Positions 24,130-37,768 of a stretch of 64,000 bases of DNA are shown one piece after another. Below the pieces are notes generated by a model that searched no databases, had not been told where the DNA came from, and saw nothing but the letters and a program-made list of their open reading frames with translations. The position numbers and the translations under genes were made by a program. How positions within the stretch are numbered: the stretch's first letter is position 1; every line of letters starts with the position of its first letter. The DNA lies in contig CM069872.1 in the NCBI GenBank assembly GCA_036172665.1, positions 37,558,101 to 37,622,100 of the forward strand, given 5' to 3'. This DNA is from Prosopocoilus inquinatus. Its lineage: Eukaryota > Arthropoda > Insecta > Coleoptera > Lucanidae.

Positions 24130-25740
24130 ACTCCAGACTGATTAAACGCAGGTGCCTGGATCTCGCACCCGTCTTCTATAATTATAGCATTTGACTGTCC
24201 TGTCTTAGGCTTTATCAATTAAATCTCCATCTTTTCAGTTATATTCCATTTATAGAAATCCTGAACTACAGGATAGCGACTAAAACTAACATACAAACAT
24301 ACAAGGTGAGTGGCAGTTCTCTACTTTCAAAATAACTTTTTTATTTTAAGAGATAGAGCGAAACTGCTTTAAAAAATATTAATGCTGGTCTCGAATGCTA
24401 CGAATCTGGTAATCTACAGAATTCCAATAACCTCGATCTTCTGTTGTTTTGAAGGAGACAACTTCCTCGATTTTTTAATAGGTAATGGATTTTTGTAGAC
24501 ATCTAAAATTTAGTTAACGTATGTAGACCCCATTTCGAGAATTTCGAGAAAGTAATGAAAATCATTATTATTTATTAGGAAACCAAAGATATGTGAACGT
24601 TTCGCGAGATGCTCATGGCCTATCGCGGTGTAACAATTTGTGGCGTTTTTTCAAATATTTTTATTATCTAGAGGTAAACTTTTTAGAAACAAAAATACAG
24701 ATTTCAAATATCTACAAATTCGTCGTGAAAACTCATCGTGCTATTTAAAAACTGAAAATGTAGCTTCTTTCATCACTGAAATGAGAACTTATGCTAGAGA
24801 TTTATTCCATCAATAGTTGTAATAGTTCTAAATCGTCAGAACCTTGCATTTATCAACGTCTTACACTTAGTGACGTTGTTAAAATCGATAGTTACGTAAC
24901 GGGCAGCTGATTTCGACGGTTTCGAATTAGCCAGAAACTGCTGGTAGAAAAAACCTAAAAATTAAGTCTCATGCACCAAACACAGACACCTGTCCCTTTT
25001 TTTGTTCTTCTTCCATCATAAAATCAAAATAATTTGATGAACTTTTCAACTGAACACGCGTTGTTTATTTACTATTTAAATAATGTCAATCACAGTCATC
25101 GTCGAACCTTGAGAACAGGTCGCCCAGGGTTTCTAACAATTTGAACGACTTCGACTACGTGTTCTAATATGATATATTAGATCTTCCTTCAAAGTTTCTG
25201 TTTAGAAATGACGAAGAAGAAAAATCTCGAACTTACCACTTGAGCTTTCTCATATTCAATCTTAAGGTAGATTTAACACACTTTCTCCTATCCAGAACAC
25301 TTCGCCGCTTCATTATTTCTGTCATCACACGAATATACAATCCTAAATCGTTTGCACAAATTAAATACGTTACGTGCGAGACCATCTGGAAACTAAAGAG
25401 TTATTTTATTGTGTTAATTTGAAGTACAATATCAATCTGTATGACGAAAAAGTCGTTTCCTTTAGGATTCTTAAGACATTTCACTTTTTAACTCCACTTT
25501 CAATAAAATTTTCAAATTAAATTCTTTTAGATATTATTAATGGCGGTGTTGAATATAAGATTTCTTGGTCTTTTGATTTATTTTTGGGGGGCTTGGTTTG
25601 GTTATACTAGCCTGTGCTAACCAGAGCAGTTTCATAATCTATGTTAGTCTGTGTTACGGTCATGAATTATTCTGTTGTGATTTATTTAAAGATACGCAAA
25701 GCAATAGATGATATCCAGTTATGTTATCAATAAGCTGTGA
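24130..25740. other. No recognisable gene
   Basis: AT-rich. No coding, repeat or structural signal recognised. Confidence 0.35.
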
Positions 25741-28465
25741 GCACCGAAGCTGTAGTTTTTCCGTTATCTCTTGGTTGCGAACGTCCAATCAAAACGTCAT
25801 TGTGTGGCGGCCAGACTCATTCTGCATGGCTTGATTTACGGAATATCAGGGGTCCACATCGGCAGAGATTGTGTTCCTTATTCTTATGATAAGGCGTATT
25901 GCGAGTCCGCTTTATTTTATGTCGATTTCAGCACAAAGTCGTCGTCCTCGTCGCCTGCACGTATCGCTTTGTGCTGCCCGGGTTATCGCAGTCTATACGA
26001 GGAGATACGGTCAACTTTTTTGCACTTTCGACGCAGTAAAATTCGCACAAAGACCGCCTCACGATATATATACGATCGTGAGGTTAATTAAAAAAACGGG
26101 AATTGTTCTAGAATTTCGGAAATTGCATCGACGTGCTCCTCTTGCCGCCAGATTTCCGCTTAGTTGGCTCAGACGTTTTAATTACTAACTTGTCGTTCGT
26201 GGTCGTATTCAGCTTTCATATTATTATGTCGCGAATGATGCGAAAATTAATTAAAAAGTTCGTCCCTCTGAAACACAACATGAAACTTTTGTAGTAGAAT
26301 TTTTGCTGGCATATAATAGGCCATCCTGAATTCATTTACTTTTTTGTATTTTTAATCCTACTTTACTCTAACACTTTGATATGCACGTAATAAGTAACTC
26401 AGGATATTATTCTACCTTTCATTTACTTTAAGGTAATTTACACTTCAAAATAATGCAAAACGTGTAGGAATGTTTTAGGTTACAAAAGATAAATATAAAC
26501 TATTCCAGTTTCTAATTTGTAAAATAGCGCCTCTGCTGTACGATATTTCAACTGAAATTTACAAACACTATTTTTAGTTAATTTTCATTGTAAGTTTACT
26601 TTATCACCCCTTTGAGATCAATGCAAAATAACGTAACGTAAGAGCAACACAGGATAAAACTGTCAACAATTATTACTGTTTCGCGTTAATTACGTCGGAT
26701 GTAGCAGGAAGCAAAATATTTTATTGTATTAACGCCGAGTCCGTATCATAACTTTATGTTTCCGGGTCCAGAGACCGGAACTCTCCGTGGATTGTCGCAT
26801 CCAGTATTGCCACGATACTGTGAATAGTTACAATCCAAATTTCCTCCGAGATTACGAACTAAAGTAAGTTAATGACACGAAGTGGAGCATAGTTTGCATT
26901 GCGCTGAAAACGATGCCGTCTCTTGCAGCAGAAGCAACAACAGCAATCGAGCGGATTTATCTCGAACGATGTGTATTCCAATATCAATCAATTTCAAACG
27001 TCGCTCGGGCTGATGTCTTCGTTTATTATGGCCCTTCTTAATGATGCCCGAACGCCGTTCAAATTCTCAGTTATCGATATGTGGATTGGGTTTTATTGTT
27101 TGTTTCATTTCTGAGCAGCAAAGCTCCTTTCTGCATTGAAATGAACTCAGGATGGGAGATTGCACTCCTGCTATTTTTATTTCTCCCACAAAAAGTCGTC
27201 GAAAGAAAGACTTCCAGTTTGGGATCTGTGAATGCCATCAGGCGGCTAATTCAGCCAAACACTGAGTGCGGATAAAAGCCTGAAATGTTTGACGTGAAAG
27301 AATTTTCGCAAATGGAAGATAACTAGATTCCAGATGCGTACTAGATAGAGACGCCCGGGTGCTGTGAATTCGTTTTCGGACGTGGAAGCTCTCCAGGTAG
27401 ACACATTATAATGCTAATGCAGTTCGCAGGAATACACGAATACATCCGGATAGTACACAAACATTATAGTACAGAATGTGTTGAAGAATCAAGGGACAAA
27501 CTTCGCAACCAGAATATTAACTGTAGCACGAGTAGGTCATTTCGCATAGTGCTGCAACATCCTTAAAATATTTCAAAATTTTATTATTCACAACATCTTA
27601 CAGCTAACAAATTTACTGCAGAGGTTCTAGAAACGTACAACATATCAACGCTGGTGTGACAGATACATCAAATATAATCAAATCACCAGTGGACACGAAT
27701 GGAAATTCATTATTGTGATGGAAATTTGTTTTTGGGGTATGAAGACGTACCCACCTAATTTCGAATACATCCGATCGCGTCGTGTTCAGTTTACTTGGAT
27801 AGAATAACATTCATGAACGCTATCGGGCCCATCTCCTCTCGCACTAAAATATCAAATTTCACGACCCTCCTAACAAACAGCACCCCCTTCGCCTCCCGCG
27901 CGCGTTTTCGCCATGACTGAAAATTATTTACCCGAAAGTAACGGCGCGATAAAAATAATTAAGCGATTAGCACTCGATTTGATGGCAGCAGTAAAATCTT
28001 TTTTACGACGGCGACGTCGCTGAATTATTATTATTTAAGTCGTATACCGCGCGCGGAGTTTGAATTTAACGCCGCAGTATTAGTTTAGATTGAAAAATGA
28101 AAGTATTTTACTGATGTCCGGTGAATATCAGAATTCAACCGTCGTCGTTGTTATTTTTAGGAATTCCCTTCGGTTTAATCATGTTAAGAGCATCTTTGTT
28201 TAAGTTAGCGAAAAGATCTAATCGTAAATTTTCTCTGGAGTTGTAGAAGTTTCCAAATGTACATTTCATAGTTTTATTTACTTTTGGCCTAGGGCTGCTT
28301 TATGGGTTTTAATTATTACTTTTCATAATGTGTTTTGTCTTAAGCCACCTACCCACTAAACGTTCTCGTCAACTTGATCGTAGATTCTAAATAATCAAGA
28401 CGCTTAAGTTGTTGAAACATATTCTTGTACGTGTTGACACTATTGGATTCGATGATTTTTCATAA
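25741..28465. other. CpG-rich non-coding blocks
   Basis: Blocks at about 25750-26260, 26690-27380 and 27830-28100 are CpG-rich and hold TAATTA/TTAATTA cores (near 26080, 26245, 26695). A pyrimidine tract and CAG at 26922-26929, followed by a glutamine-rich frame (QQKQQQQSS), resemble a 3' splice site and exon, but the frame matches nothing known and has no clear donor, so no exon is called. The phrase ATGGCCCTTCTTAATGA at 27028 recurs at 34873. Confidence 0.3.
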
Positions 28466-28669
28466 AGCCGGGCGGCCAACGCGAGCGCACCTAAGTTAAT
28501 CTAAGCGATGCTAAGTTTTTTGAAAATTAGTGGCTATATAATGTAATATAGACGTTGCAACTAAAAGCTAAACGAAGCGTAGTTTGGCTAACGAACGTTT
28601 CCATTAGATTATATTGGAACAAAACTTAATTTTGCTTAGCTTAGCTTCGCTCGCAGTGGACGCCCGGCT
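28466..28669. mobile_element. 204-bp MITE with TAA target duplication
   Basis: The ends AGCCGGGCGGCCAACGCGAG and inverted AGCCGGGCGTCCACTGCGAG start arms of about 45 bp. TAA flanks both sides (28463-28465 and 28670-28672). It has GC-rich termini around an AT-rich interior and no coding. The 3-bp TWA duplication suggests PIF/Harbinger. It abuts the 3' end of the Jockey element. Confidence 0.78.
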
Positions 28670-28812
28670 TAAGGGGTTAGAATATTATTTTCTTACCCCA
28701 TTATCTCATTGGATCATTAATGTTTTTTGCGATTTTCTTTTCTGACTATGTTACACTGCCATTTGCAGGGGTGTACTGCGTGCTTTCGTTGAGTTAATGC
28801 GTGACTATCATT

Positions 28813-31432
28813 ACCTTAATGCGCGACTGTGGCGTGTTTGGGTTTCCTTAATCTGCTGTTTTCGATGTAATTATTGGCGACTTTCAGTGTTGGGTTAGGG
28901 TGTGTCTTAGTTTCTTGTTGATACTGGTCGCTTGTGCTTGGATAATTTCCTGGATGGTGGGCATGTTTAGGTCTCTGTGTGTTTGAGAGTTTCGGACGAA
29001 CCATCTCGCATTCGTTATCTTCCTCAGTGTTTTGTTCTGGACGGTTTGTAGCTTTAGAATGTTGGTTTTGGTCGTGTGTTCCTATACAGGAGTTGCACAT
29101 ACGTCATGATCGGAGCGATTATCGTTTTGTACAGCAGTAGTTTGGTACGTGCGCTGAGCTTGCTTTTCCAACGTAATAGCGGATTTAGATATCCCGTTAT
29201 ATTGTTTGCTTTCGCTGACTGTTCCCACTAAGTGCTTGGTAAAGAAGAGGCCTTTGTCTAGGGTAATTCCTAAGTATTTGACTTGAGCGTTTTGCGAGGT
29301 CGGTCTGTTGAAAAGTTTCATAAAGAGATTTGGATATCGTCTCCTTCTGGTGTAAGCTACGGATGAACCTTTTTCCACATTAACTTGGATTCTCCAGTCG
29401 ATGCACCAATCTTCGATTTTGTCGAGGTCTTCTTGGAGACGGTTGGTCAATGTTTGTGGTAATTTACCTCTAGTTAGAATTGCGGCATCGTCTGCAAATA
29501 GTGCTATTGTGACGTTGTTTGTTTCAGGAAAATTTGCGGTATAAATATTTAATAGTGTGATAGATAGTAGAGTTCTGTGGGACTCCGGCGAGTATCTTGT
29601 GGCCGTTGGATGTGCTGTCGTTTGTAGTGACTCGGAAGGATCTTCTGTCGAGGAATGATGCTATAATCCTAATGGTAGTAGGTTGGGAAGTCTTGACGAA
29701 TTAGCTTGTAAATGAGGTCTTCGTGCCACGCCTTATCAAAAGCTTTGGCTACATATAGAAATACTGCTCCTGTGAATTCTTTGTGCTCGAAGCTTGTATA
29801 TATTCTTTTAGCTACACGGAGTCTTTGCATGACTGTGGAGTGTTCTCTCCGGAATTCAAATTGCTCATCTGGTATGATGTTGGTGGTATCCAGATGATCT
29901 TGTAGTCTCTAGAGTATTGCTTTTTCATGTTGTTTATCCACTGTTGAGAGCAGGCTTATTAGTCTTTAATTTTGTGCATATTTGTGATCCTTCACTGGAT
30001 TTAGTAGCATTATTATTTTGGGGAAGTTTTGGCGTCGGAGTAAGGTGTTTAAAATGTTGAAGATGCACATTATGTGTTTTTTGTGGAAGTTGTTTTATCA
30101 CTGTATTATACTTTTTTGTTGAACAAGTTTATTATCGATGTCTTCAGTTCTTTGGGAGTGATCGGTATTACTTCGTTTTTTAGGGTTGCAGTGGTTTCTA
30201 GGTAATCGCGGACTGTTCGTTCTACTTCAACAACGTGGTCTATGTCGTCCTGCCCGTAGTAGGGTGAGCGTTAGGATTCTAAATTGTCTGTCAGGGCTTC
30301 CGCTTTTCCTTCGTTTGAGTAGACTTTCCCAGTACGTGAGTGTATTGGTAGTATATTTGATTTCTTGTTCTTTAGAATTTTTGCCATGTTCCACAGTGAG
30401 TTGTTTCTAGAGTCTTAGTTTGTTTTCCCATTTTTGTTTTGATGGTTCAAAAGGGCGTTCCGGATTTGAAGTTGTAGACGGTTTAGTGTGATTTTGTCTT
30501 GTGGTGCCAGAGTTCTGTTCTCTTCCTTGCACGATTCTTTTCTTTGATCAGTTCTTTGAAATTACTTGGTAACACGTGGTGGTTTTGTTACTTTTTTTCT
30601 TTAGTGGATAGTTGTAGCGCTCCTTTTATGTTGTTTTCTAATATTAGTATTTGGCTCTCTATTTCTGATTTTTATTTTAATTGTTGTTTCAGATTTAGTT
30701 TGAATTGTCTTTGTTTTCGGTTGGGAGTAAATGTTGAATTCTGCTCCAAAGTCGAAGAGTACGGGGTTGGGTTGGGTTGTGGTCCGAACTTAACTCCGAG
30801 ACTCCTGCTATCATAGGTTGGAAGTGAATTTGTTTGAATATTCCGATATCATTTACGTCTGTTCTGTCCGTTGGTGGGTATATGGTTGGTGCATCGGGGC
30901 CTAGAATGATGGTACCTGGAAAGTTATTGGTGTAGTTTCGAAACCGGGTGCCATTCGGGTTTGCAGTTCTTGAGTTCCAGGACGCTTGTTTGCAATTTAG
31001 TTCTCCCGTAATTATTGTAAGGGTGTCCGTTTTGATGAGTAGGTCTAGGTGTGCGGTGTTGATCGTGTTGTTTGGAGGCTTATATACTGAGGAGATTAGT
31101 ATGGGTTCTAAGGCAGTTATAACTTTGATTGCAACATGCCCTGAGTCAGTGGTTTCGGCCTGTTGTACTTCTTCATGTTTGATGAATTTTTTTATGGCAA
31201 TTGCTGTGCCTACTCCTTCGTTCAGGATTCTGTTGTATCTAATATACCTCGTAGTTGGGGTCTTGAGGGGCTGATTGGGTTTAAGATGCGTTTATTGAAG
31301 CAGGAGAACATCAATGTTGTGCGTCAGAATAAATTCTTCTCGATCATGTATCTTGTTTGATACAGTGTTGGCGTTCCATGTTGTTGCAAGTTGAAGGATG
31401 AGTGGTTTGATATTTTCATTATGGTCTACCAT
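28813..31432 (-). pseudogene. Jockey ORF2: endonuclease and reverse transcriptase, broken
   Basis: Translation on the minus strand from ATG at 31432 gives the apurinic-type endonuclease start LATTWNANTVSNKIHD and FILTHNIDVLLLQ, then THLKP. It continues through GVGTAIAIKKFIKHEE and ILISSVYKPPNNT to LSSDHNPTQ (near 30780), the SDH catalytic block. The reverse transcriptase is recognisable by LYVAKAFDKAWHEDLIYKL (near 29760-29700) and GHKILAGVPQNS (near 29590, G-PQGS). The region after YxDD (LQEDLDKIEDWCIDWRIQVN, 29440-29380; VKYLGITLDKGLFF, near 29280) and the C-terminal NARWFVRNSQTHRDLNMPTI complete it. A stop replaces the conserved glutamate in LLLQ-THLKP, and many frameshifts follow, so it cannot work. 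Confidence 0.85.
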
Positions 31433-31449
31433 TTTAGTTGAGAAGATTA

Positions 31450-32752
31450 TTAAGTATTTCTTGAGTCTTATTTAGTAACCTGTTCGTATCTTAGGTGCTT
31501 AGTATTGATAAATGCGTTTAGCACATCTGCAAAAGTTTTGGTGATCTGTCCTGTTTTGTTTTTCCCCGGTGCCTTAGGTTTTGGCAAGAATGAGAAGTTA
31601 TTGGCGGATAATGATGGAGTTACTTGCTTTAGAAGAGGGGATGTGCTGGTTTTCCATGGGTCGTGATGTGGCCTTGGATAAGTTTTGTTCAGTGGGTTTA
31701 CGGGGCATCCTTTCATAATTGGTTGTATGGTCACCTGTGCGCAGTTGGGGGGATCGAATTTATTATTTCGGCATTCCGCTGCAGCATGGTTGTTGCCATA
31801 TTTCACATACTTGCGTTCAGCCTTGTAGGTTGGGAGTGTCCATACATCGAAAGCATTGTTCGTTGGATGTGAGGTTTTTTAGGGGTTCAACGATGATATC
31901 AAGGTCAGAGACTTCTGCTACGTCGTAGATATTTTTGCGTTCAGCTGATATTATGATGTGCATCAGATGCTTTGATGCTTTGATGTCATTCTTATGACTT
32001 TCTGCTTTGATGTCATTCTTATGACTTTCTGGTTTGAGACTTTGATTAATCTTTCCCCTACCGGTTCGGTTGAGAATTCTTGCGGTACACTTCTTAAGAC
32101 CACCTTTAGCATTCTTGGTTGCTCTAGGCTGAAAGTGTGATCTTGTGTTTTGTCATTGTCAAGCATTTTGGTGATTTTCCGACTGTTTGTGGTTGTATTT
32201 TTATTCTTTCGCTTGGGTTGACAGCCTTAGTGTAATTGTATTTTTGGGTCATAATTTTGTTGGCTATGTTATTCCATTTTTCTTTTTCTCGAATGATTAT
32301 TGGATGGAAACGCATTTGGTCATGGTTGAAGTTTTTGTCACTGTTGTATTGGTTTGCCTGTGGTATTTTCTGGGTTGCGATTTTTTGTGTTCTTGCTTTG
32401 TCGACTTCTGTGCCTGAACTGAAGGAGCGTTCTTGACGTTTTAATAATATTTTTACTTCATAGAGGGTTCAGTTCTTTCTGCTTTCTTAGAAACTTTGAT
32501 TGGTTGAGTTGTTGGGTCTGAGTTTTTTCCTTTCGAGTTACTTTTTGATTTTCCGCGTGTTATTGACTTACTATCGGATGAGTCATACTCCATTTGGTTT
32601 AAAGCATTCGTAACTTTTTGTGTTATCATAAGTTCTTATATTTTAAGTTTGGTAATTTTATCGGTTAGACTTACTATTTGTTATTCGAGCGTTTTTATGC
32701 GCTCGTCCTTAAGGGCTAGCTGCTCTGTAAGGCACATCTGGGGGTTTTTCAT
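31450..32752 (-). pseudogene. Jockey ORF1: gag-like nucleocapsid protein, broken
   Basis: The start at 32752 gives MKNPQMCLTEQLALKDERIK, continuing into a heptad-like coiled coil (QIVSLTDKITKLKI). A basic serine/lysine-rich stretch follows, then the ORF1 middle domain (WNNIANKIMTQKYNYTKAVN and HTFSLEQPRMLKVVLRSVP, 32290-32080). The zinc-knuckle part near 31850-31730 reads KYGNNHAAAEC, in which the first cysteine of the knuckle has become tyrosine, then KGCPVNPLNKTY. Frameshifts and stops occur throughout. A 27-bp direct duplication at 31977-32030 repeats KVIRMTSKQ. In active relatives this protein packages the element RNA. Confidence 0.75.
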
Positions 32753-33000
32753 TATCACTACACTGTTTTGGTGCTATCCACTTTACTTAAATTCTACATT
32801 TAAAGGGTCTTGGCCCACTAGAATAATACACTTAATTTAGTATGTACAGTGATTTCTAACAATACTTTTGTCGTTTTAACTACATTAATTAAGGAAGAGT
32901 GTCAGGTCGACAAACGTATGGCATTGTCACTTTGTCTAATCTAATCTGTCCCATCTGTTGTCTGTGTCTGACCTCTCGTGTTGATACTCCATTCCTAACG

Positions 33001-36000
33001 TAAGCATTTAACATTTTAACTGCGGGAGTAGTTATCTGAAAACCCTGAAAACCAATGAAATCGATTTATTGTTACCCGAATGGAGGTCTAAATAGATTAG
33101 TTCGAAGTTAGATGATTTTAAAAGCCAATTAATGAGTTTTGTTTAATACTTGAAATGAAATCAATCCATAGCTGAATCAATGAGAGTCTAGTTGTGTAAC
33201 CAGCTGGACCATAGTCAAAACGAGTAACTATTAAACTGGTGTACCAATTAAACAAACTAATATTAATTTGGCTGACTAGTCATACTGCATTACATATCGA
33301 TGCAAAATATCATAGTTAAATAACTTTGAAATGCAAGTTTGTAAAGAAGTTTAAATTGAAGGCCGAACTATGTCCCATTCCCACTGAAATTTTACGACCG
33401 AAATATACGCTCGAACAGTACACCAATAAATATAATTCAAAATTCGAACCGTGCAATTATAACCGCCGGCGCGGTGCAATAAAACTTATTTTAATGTGTA
33501 ATAACAAAGCATGACTTATCGTTGCATACATGAGTAACGAAGAGGGTCAATTATTCGCGTATCCGGCCATACGAATCTGCTGGGTGTGCCCGGGCATATT
33601 TGTCATCTGGCGAATTCTTGCGGGACACGGTAACGCCCAAAGTCATTCGTCGTAACGTTCGCGGGGAATGTTACCATCAGCAGATCGTTATAATCTTGTA
33701 TACACCCACCTTCGATAACATCGATAAAAGATGTAATTCCCCGGCATATCACCATGGCGAGCTGTTTCGTTCAAACACGTAGACGCGCCCTTAAGCTAAC
33801 GCAGTTATTATCTCATATTTGTTGGGGGACGAAAGAGAAATTCATACGTCCTCCGACAACACAATTGGCCTCTCTAATTTTCTCTCACTCTGCATATGCA
33901 ATGAATGGTCTTTCATTTCTATTTGTTTTAGTCATGTATACAGTATGGAAACTGATTCGTAATACATGGCAACTTGTATTATATTCAGGAGAGCGAGAAG
34001 GAAATATACATGGTGTACCAAAAGCGTACTTACTTTCTTGTTTGCGATCTTTGTATTCCACGTTTACTACAAAATATATCCTGATTGTCTTAACTATCAC
34101 AAGGGACACAAGTAAATTACTGAAAATTATTTGTTGATTTGAAAACAAAAAGGCAATCAAACTATTTTGGAAAGCTTAATAATAACATATTGCAGTTACT
34201 GTACTTGTTTAGCTCATATTCGATTTAGGAGAATCTTTTCTTTGTTTAAAAAAAGTAGAAAGAAAGAAAAGTAGAAGACTTCGAAATGAAAAAAAAAACA
34301 TGAATTAAATTAAGGGCTGCGAAGAAAACTCCGCAAGTGTCTGTAACTAGTAAGGAACAAAGAATTGCTGCAACAACGAATTTAATCTCCGCACAGTAAT
34401 CGATACCACGAAGAAAATAATGCTCGTCGGTAGGTTGCTTGATGAGATTTCGCATTCCGCTTGCTTCCGTGCAACGGCGGCGAAAATCGACGTAAATAAC
34501 ACCATCGACTTTCCCATCGAATTCGGGAAAGTGCGATTAATTCGTCGACGAAGAAAAACATGAGCGTCCCCTCCTCCAATTAAATTTAAACTGGCCCGAA
34601 TATTACTCGAATTATTCGCCGCGGGCGGGGTGGCTTGAAAGCTCGAAAGCTCGAAATATAAAATAGCTGGAAATCGCATTTGTTTTCATTAGAAAACCGC
34701 AACATTAAACAAGAGACAGCTCCTTATATTTAGTGCTAAAATAAACGCCAATTACGGAGCGCGGAATGCATAACGGTCTCGGCATGAAATACGGCGAGAC
34801 GTTTTCACTTTTCCGTGTCGCAGTTGCTCGTTAAATTCGGCTCCTCTTCGTTATTAAATCCTCATCGTTTCAATGGCCCTTCTTTAATGAATGCCACAGT
34901 TAAATAGAATATTATTTCGGAGAAATTTAATATATTATTTTATACGACGGTCATTAAATCTCTTCCCATAAAGCAAATTTACTGGTTAAGGAAGTGACTT
35001 TTATGAAAACGATACGCTCCTTTAGGGTTCATCAACACATCGCAAACTTCATTATTCCTACAGATTTAAAAACGATTAAAAAATAAGAAGCTCCATATTT
35101 TATTTTAATTACCCATTCAATTACATTTGCTAATAATTCTCTTAGGATTACGTCAAACACATTCATATTCAAAAATGTCCAAATTCTGAAGAAAACAAGT
35201 AGTCGCAAATTTTTGCCAAATTTTTCACAAGCAACCGCAACCATTTACGTAAATACCCAAAATGATGAAATGATTTACTGAACCACAGAAAACATGATAA
35301 CACAAACAAAGCGCAAGCCTGAGGCATCAGAATTCTTTTGCTCGCATGAAACTGTATACATGAAACAAGCATGAAACCCACACAATGTGCGAGCGTTAAA
35401 TTCGTTAAAATCGGATAACAATCTGCCAAGCAGGAGTTAAATAAATCCATTGTTAGTTTAATATGATTCGGCTCAACTTCTCGCATACAAAGAACAAAAA
35501 TACCGATTAAAAAGGTCAATTATAAAAACGTTAAAATTTTTGTTTGTAAGAAAAAAAGTAGAATATGACCCTAGAAACATCAGTTTGTAGGTATATTGAA
35601 AACAACTGTACATTTAATTTTATATTTTTACAAGATTTTAAAATAAGTTCAAAAACAAACTCAATTTATTAAAGATCAAGGCATCTTTAGGTACGATATT
35701 GTAATAATTTTAAAAATTAACTTAAGACAATGGAGCGGTAAATTAGCATTAACTTAAGTTGTTTTTTTTTTAATTACTACCTTAGATACCTATTTATTTC
35801 AAACAACTAATTAGGTGAGCTTCAAAAGTTGTACTTTCATTTATTTTTGGTTCATCATATTTTTTTTCTGACCCATTTTCCTTTCCCAATTTCTCATATC
35901 TTTTTTTGAATTGTCATTAAGACAACTTTATTGTTTCTTTCTATGTCTTGCTATTTTTCATTTTGACTTTTGAGTTTTGTCCCTTAAACGAGTGGATCCC

Positions 36001-37007
36001 ATCTGTCTCTTTTTTGGCTTTTCCTTCCATCTTTTCTCTTTCATGGTGTTCCTTCTTTCTTGTAATTTATTTCGTTTCACATTTCTTCGTTTATGTTCCT
36101 AACGCTCGACAGTGGCTCAAACTTTGTAATCTCCTTAGTGCTGTTATTTTCTTTATTTATTTCTCGTTCAAGGTAACAATCGACCTTTCTTCATACCTTT
36201 CTTCCTTTTGGTCATCTCTTTAAATCTTCTTTAGAGTTCCCACTTAGATCAAGTCTCATACCACACAGAACGCAGGCGGTCTAAACGCTACTTAACTATC
36301 CTTGTTAGGGCCCTATCAGCTTGCTTTCATTCTTCTCCTTCAGATATATTTTTTCCTCGTCACACTTGTTTGTAACCAGTGGACTTAAGAAAACGAATTT
36401 CTCTGCTTCTTCCAATTCCATTACTTTCTTCTCTTGCTCTTTCTGATTTTTTTTTTGCATGCGGGTCCTGAAATGGAATCTTATGGTGCAACAATGTTAC
36501 TGTTTTCAAATTGAAAATTTTTGTTTTAAAGACATTTCCCATCAGAGATAAAGCTGTATCTGTTGTTTAGTTTGGTCAGCAGTGGTCCATGGTTGAAACT
36601 GTGAAATGCTCGCAAGAGATTCCTACTTTCCTCAAGTAAGGGAAGTTCTTATAATTCGGACTCTCTAAGAAACCACGCCTGTAACATTCTTCAGAAGATA
36701 TTCAAAGAAAATCTATTTTGTTACGTGGATTATTTACTGAAGTGAAGGTTTTGTTAAAAAAAAATAAAAATATTGTGTGAATGTGACGGTAATTTAAATT
36801 TTTGACGTATAATTTGAACTTACTTCGTGTAAGTTGGACCCAATAAAACCGAAAAATATAAAAATATAATTCTATTAGTTTTAAGGTTTACTAAAGATAA
36901 ACGAAAGAAAAAGTAGTCGCAAACGAGGCAATTTAATTTTAGAAATAAATAAGTATAATGATAAACTAAATTGAATTCAGTCGCTGCGGAATCAAAAAAA
37001 AAATATA
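33001..37007. other. Non-coding; CpG-rich blocks at 33360-33840 and 34380-34930
   Basis: The two CpG-rich blocks contain TAATT-type cores (near 34540 and 34580) and no protein-like frame. The rest, 34930-37007, is AT-rich with runs of T/C and nothing recognisable. Confidence 0.3.
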
Positions 37008-37768
37008 CAGGGAAGGGCAAAAGTATGGAACCGGCTTAATATTTCGAAAACTGTTTGATGTGTCTACTTGAAATTTGGTGTGTGATTCAGAGTCAATAGG
37101 ACCTATATTACCAATTTGTTTCAATTGTTTATCGGCTCTTGTTTCTGAGATCCAAAGCCTACTTGATTTTTTTTTTAATGAAAACCTGCCGATTTTTTTA
37201 TTTATTTAATAGTTCGTTCAATTCTCTAAACGACCACATATCAATAATTATCAATTACATAAGAAAATTTTCGAGAAAATAACGTTTGAATGAAAAAGTC
37301 AGGAAAAATGGTTTGTTGTTTGATATTCGACAAAAATTCTAGTTTTAACAAAAAAAAAACTTTAAAACCAAACCCAAGATTATGGGCTGTTTTTAAGATA
37401 GAACTAAAAAAAAATTTAATAAATTGCCCTAAAAACATGAAAACAAATACTAAATATCAGCCTAAACCATTTTTTCTAACTTCTCCATTCAAACGTTATT
37501 TTCTAGAAATTTTCTTATGCAATAGATAAATATTTTTATGTGGTCGTGTAAAGAATTAAACGCACTTTAAAGAGAGGAAAAAAATCAGCAGGTTGTCATT
37601 TATGAAAAATCAGGTAGGCATTGGATCTCAAAACCAAGAGCAGATAAACAATTGAAACAAATTGGTAATATAGGTCCTATTGACTCTAAATCACACACCA
37701 AATTTCAAATAGATACGTCAAACAGTTTTCGGAATATTAAGCCGGTTCCATACTTTTGCCCTACCCTG
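37008..37768. mobile_element. 761-bp palindromic inverted-repeat element
   Basis: The ends CAGGGAAGGGCAAAAGTATG (37008) and inverted CAGGGTAGGGCAAAAGTATG (37768) open long arms that can be followed, with gaps, about 320 bp inward: 37008-37330 against 37450-37768. TATA flanks both sides (37004-37007, 37769-37772), which may be a TA or TATA target duplication. Because the arms mirror each other, short open frames occur on both strands at the centre; they are not genes. Superfamily uncertain; Tc1/mariner-like is possible from TA. Confidence 0.78.

Larger units (their letters stand above)
28690..33000 (-). mobile_element. Near full-length Jockey-type LINE, inactivated
   Basis: About 4.3 kb on the minus strand with the standard Jockey order: 5' leader (33000-32753), ORF1 nucleic-acid-binding protein (32752-31450), ORF2 endonuclease-reverse transcriptase (31432-28813) and a short 3' tail. 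Boundaries are approximate; no poly(A) or target duplication could be fixed, and a MITE lies just beyond the 3' side. Confidence 0.82.

Noticed and set aside
23923..24141. Frame with repetitive peptide (FYRQKN, YFTGKK, HILPAKK).
   Set aside because: The 26-bp unit shifts frame at every copy, so no peptide repeat is conserved.
26923..27114. Possible exon after a pyrimidine tract and CAG, starting QQKQQQQSS.
   Set aside because: No donor site, no homology and no second exon in phase; kept only as a note.
37290..37529. 79-codon lysine-rich frame.
   Set aside because: It lies at the centre of the palindromic element and mirrors a frame on the other strand.
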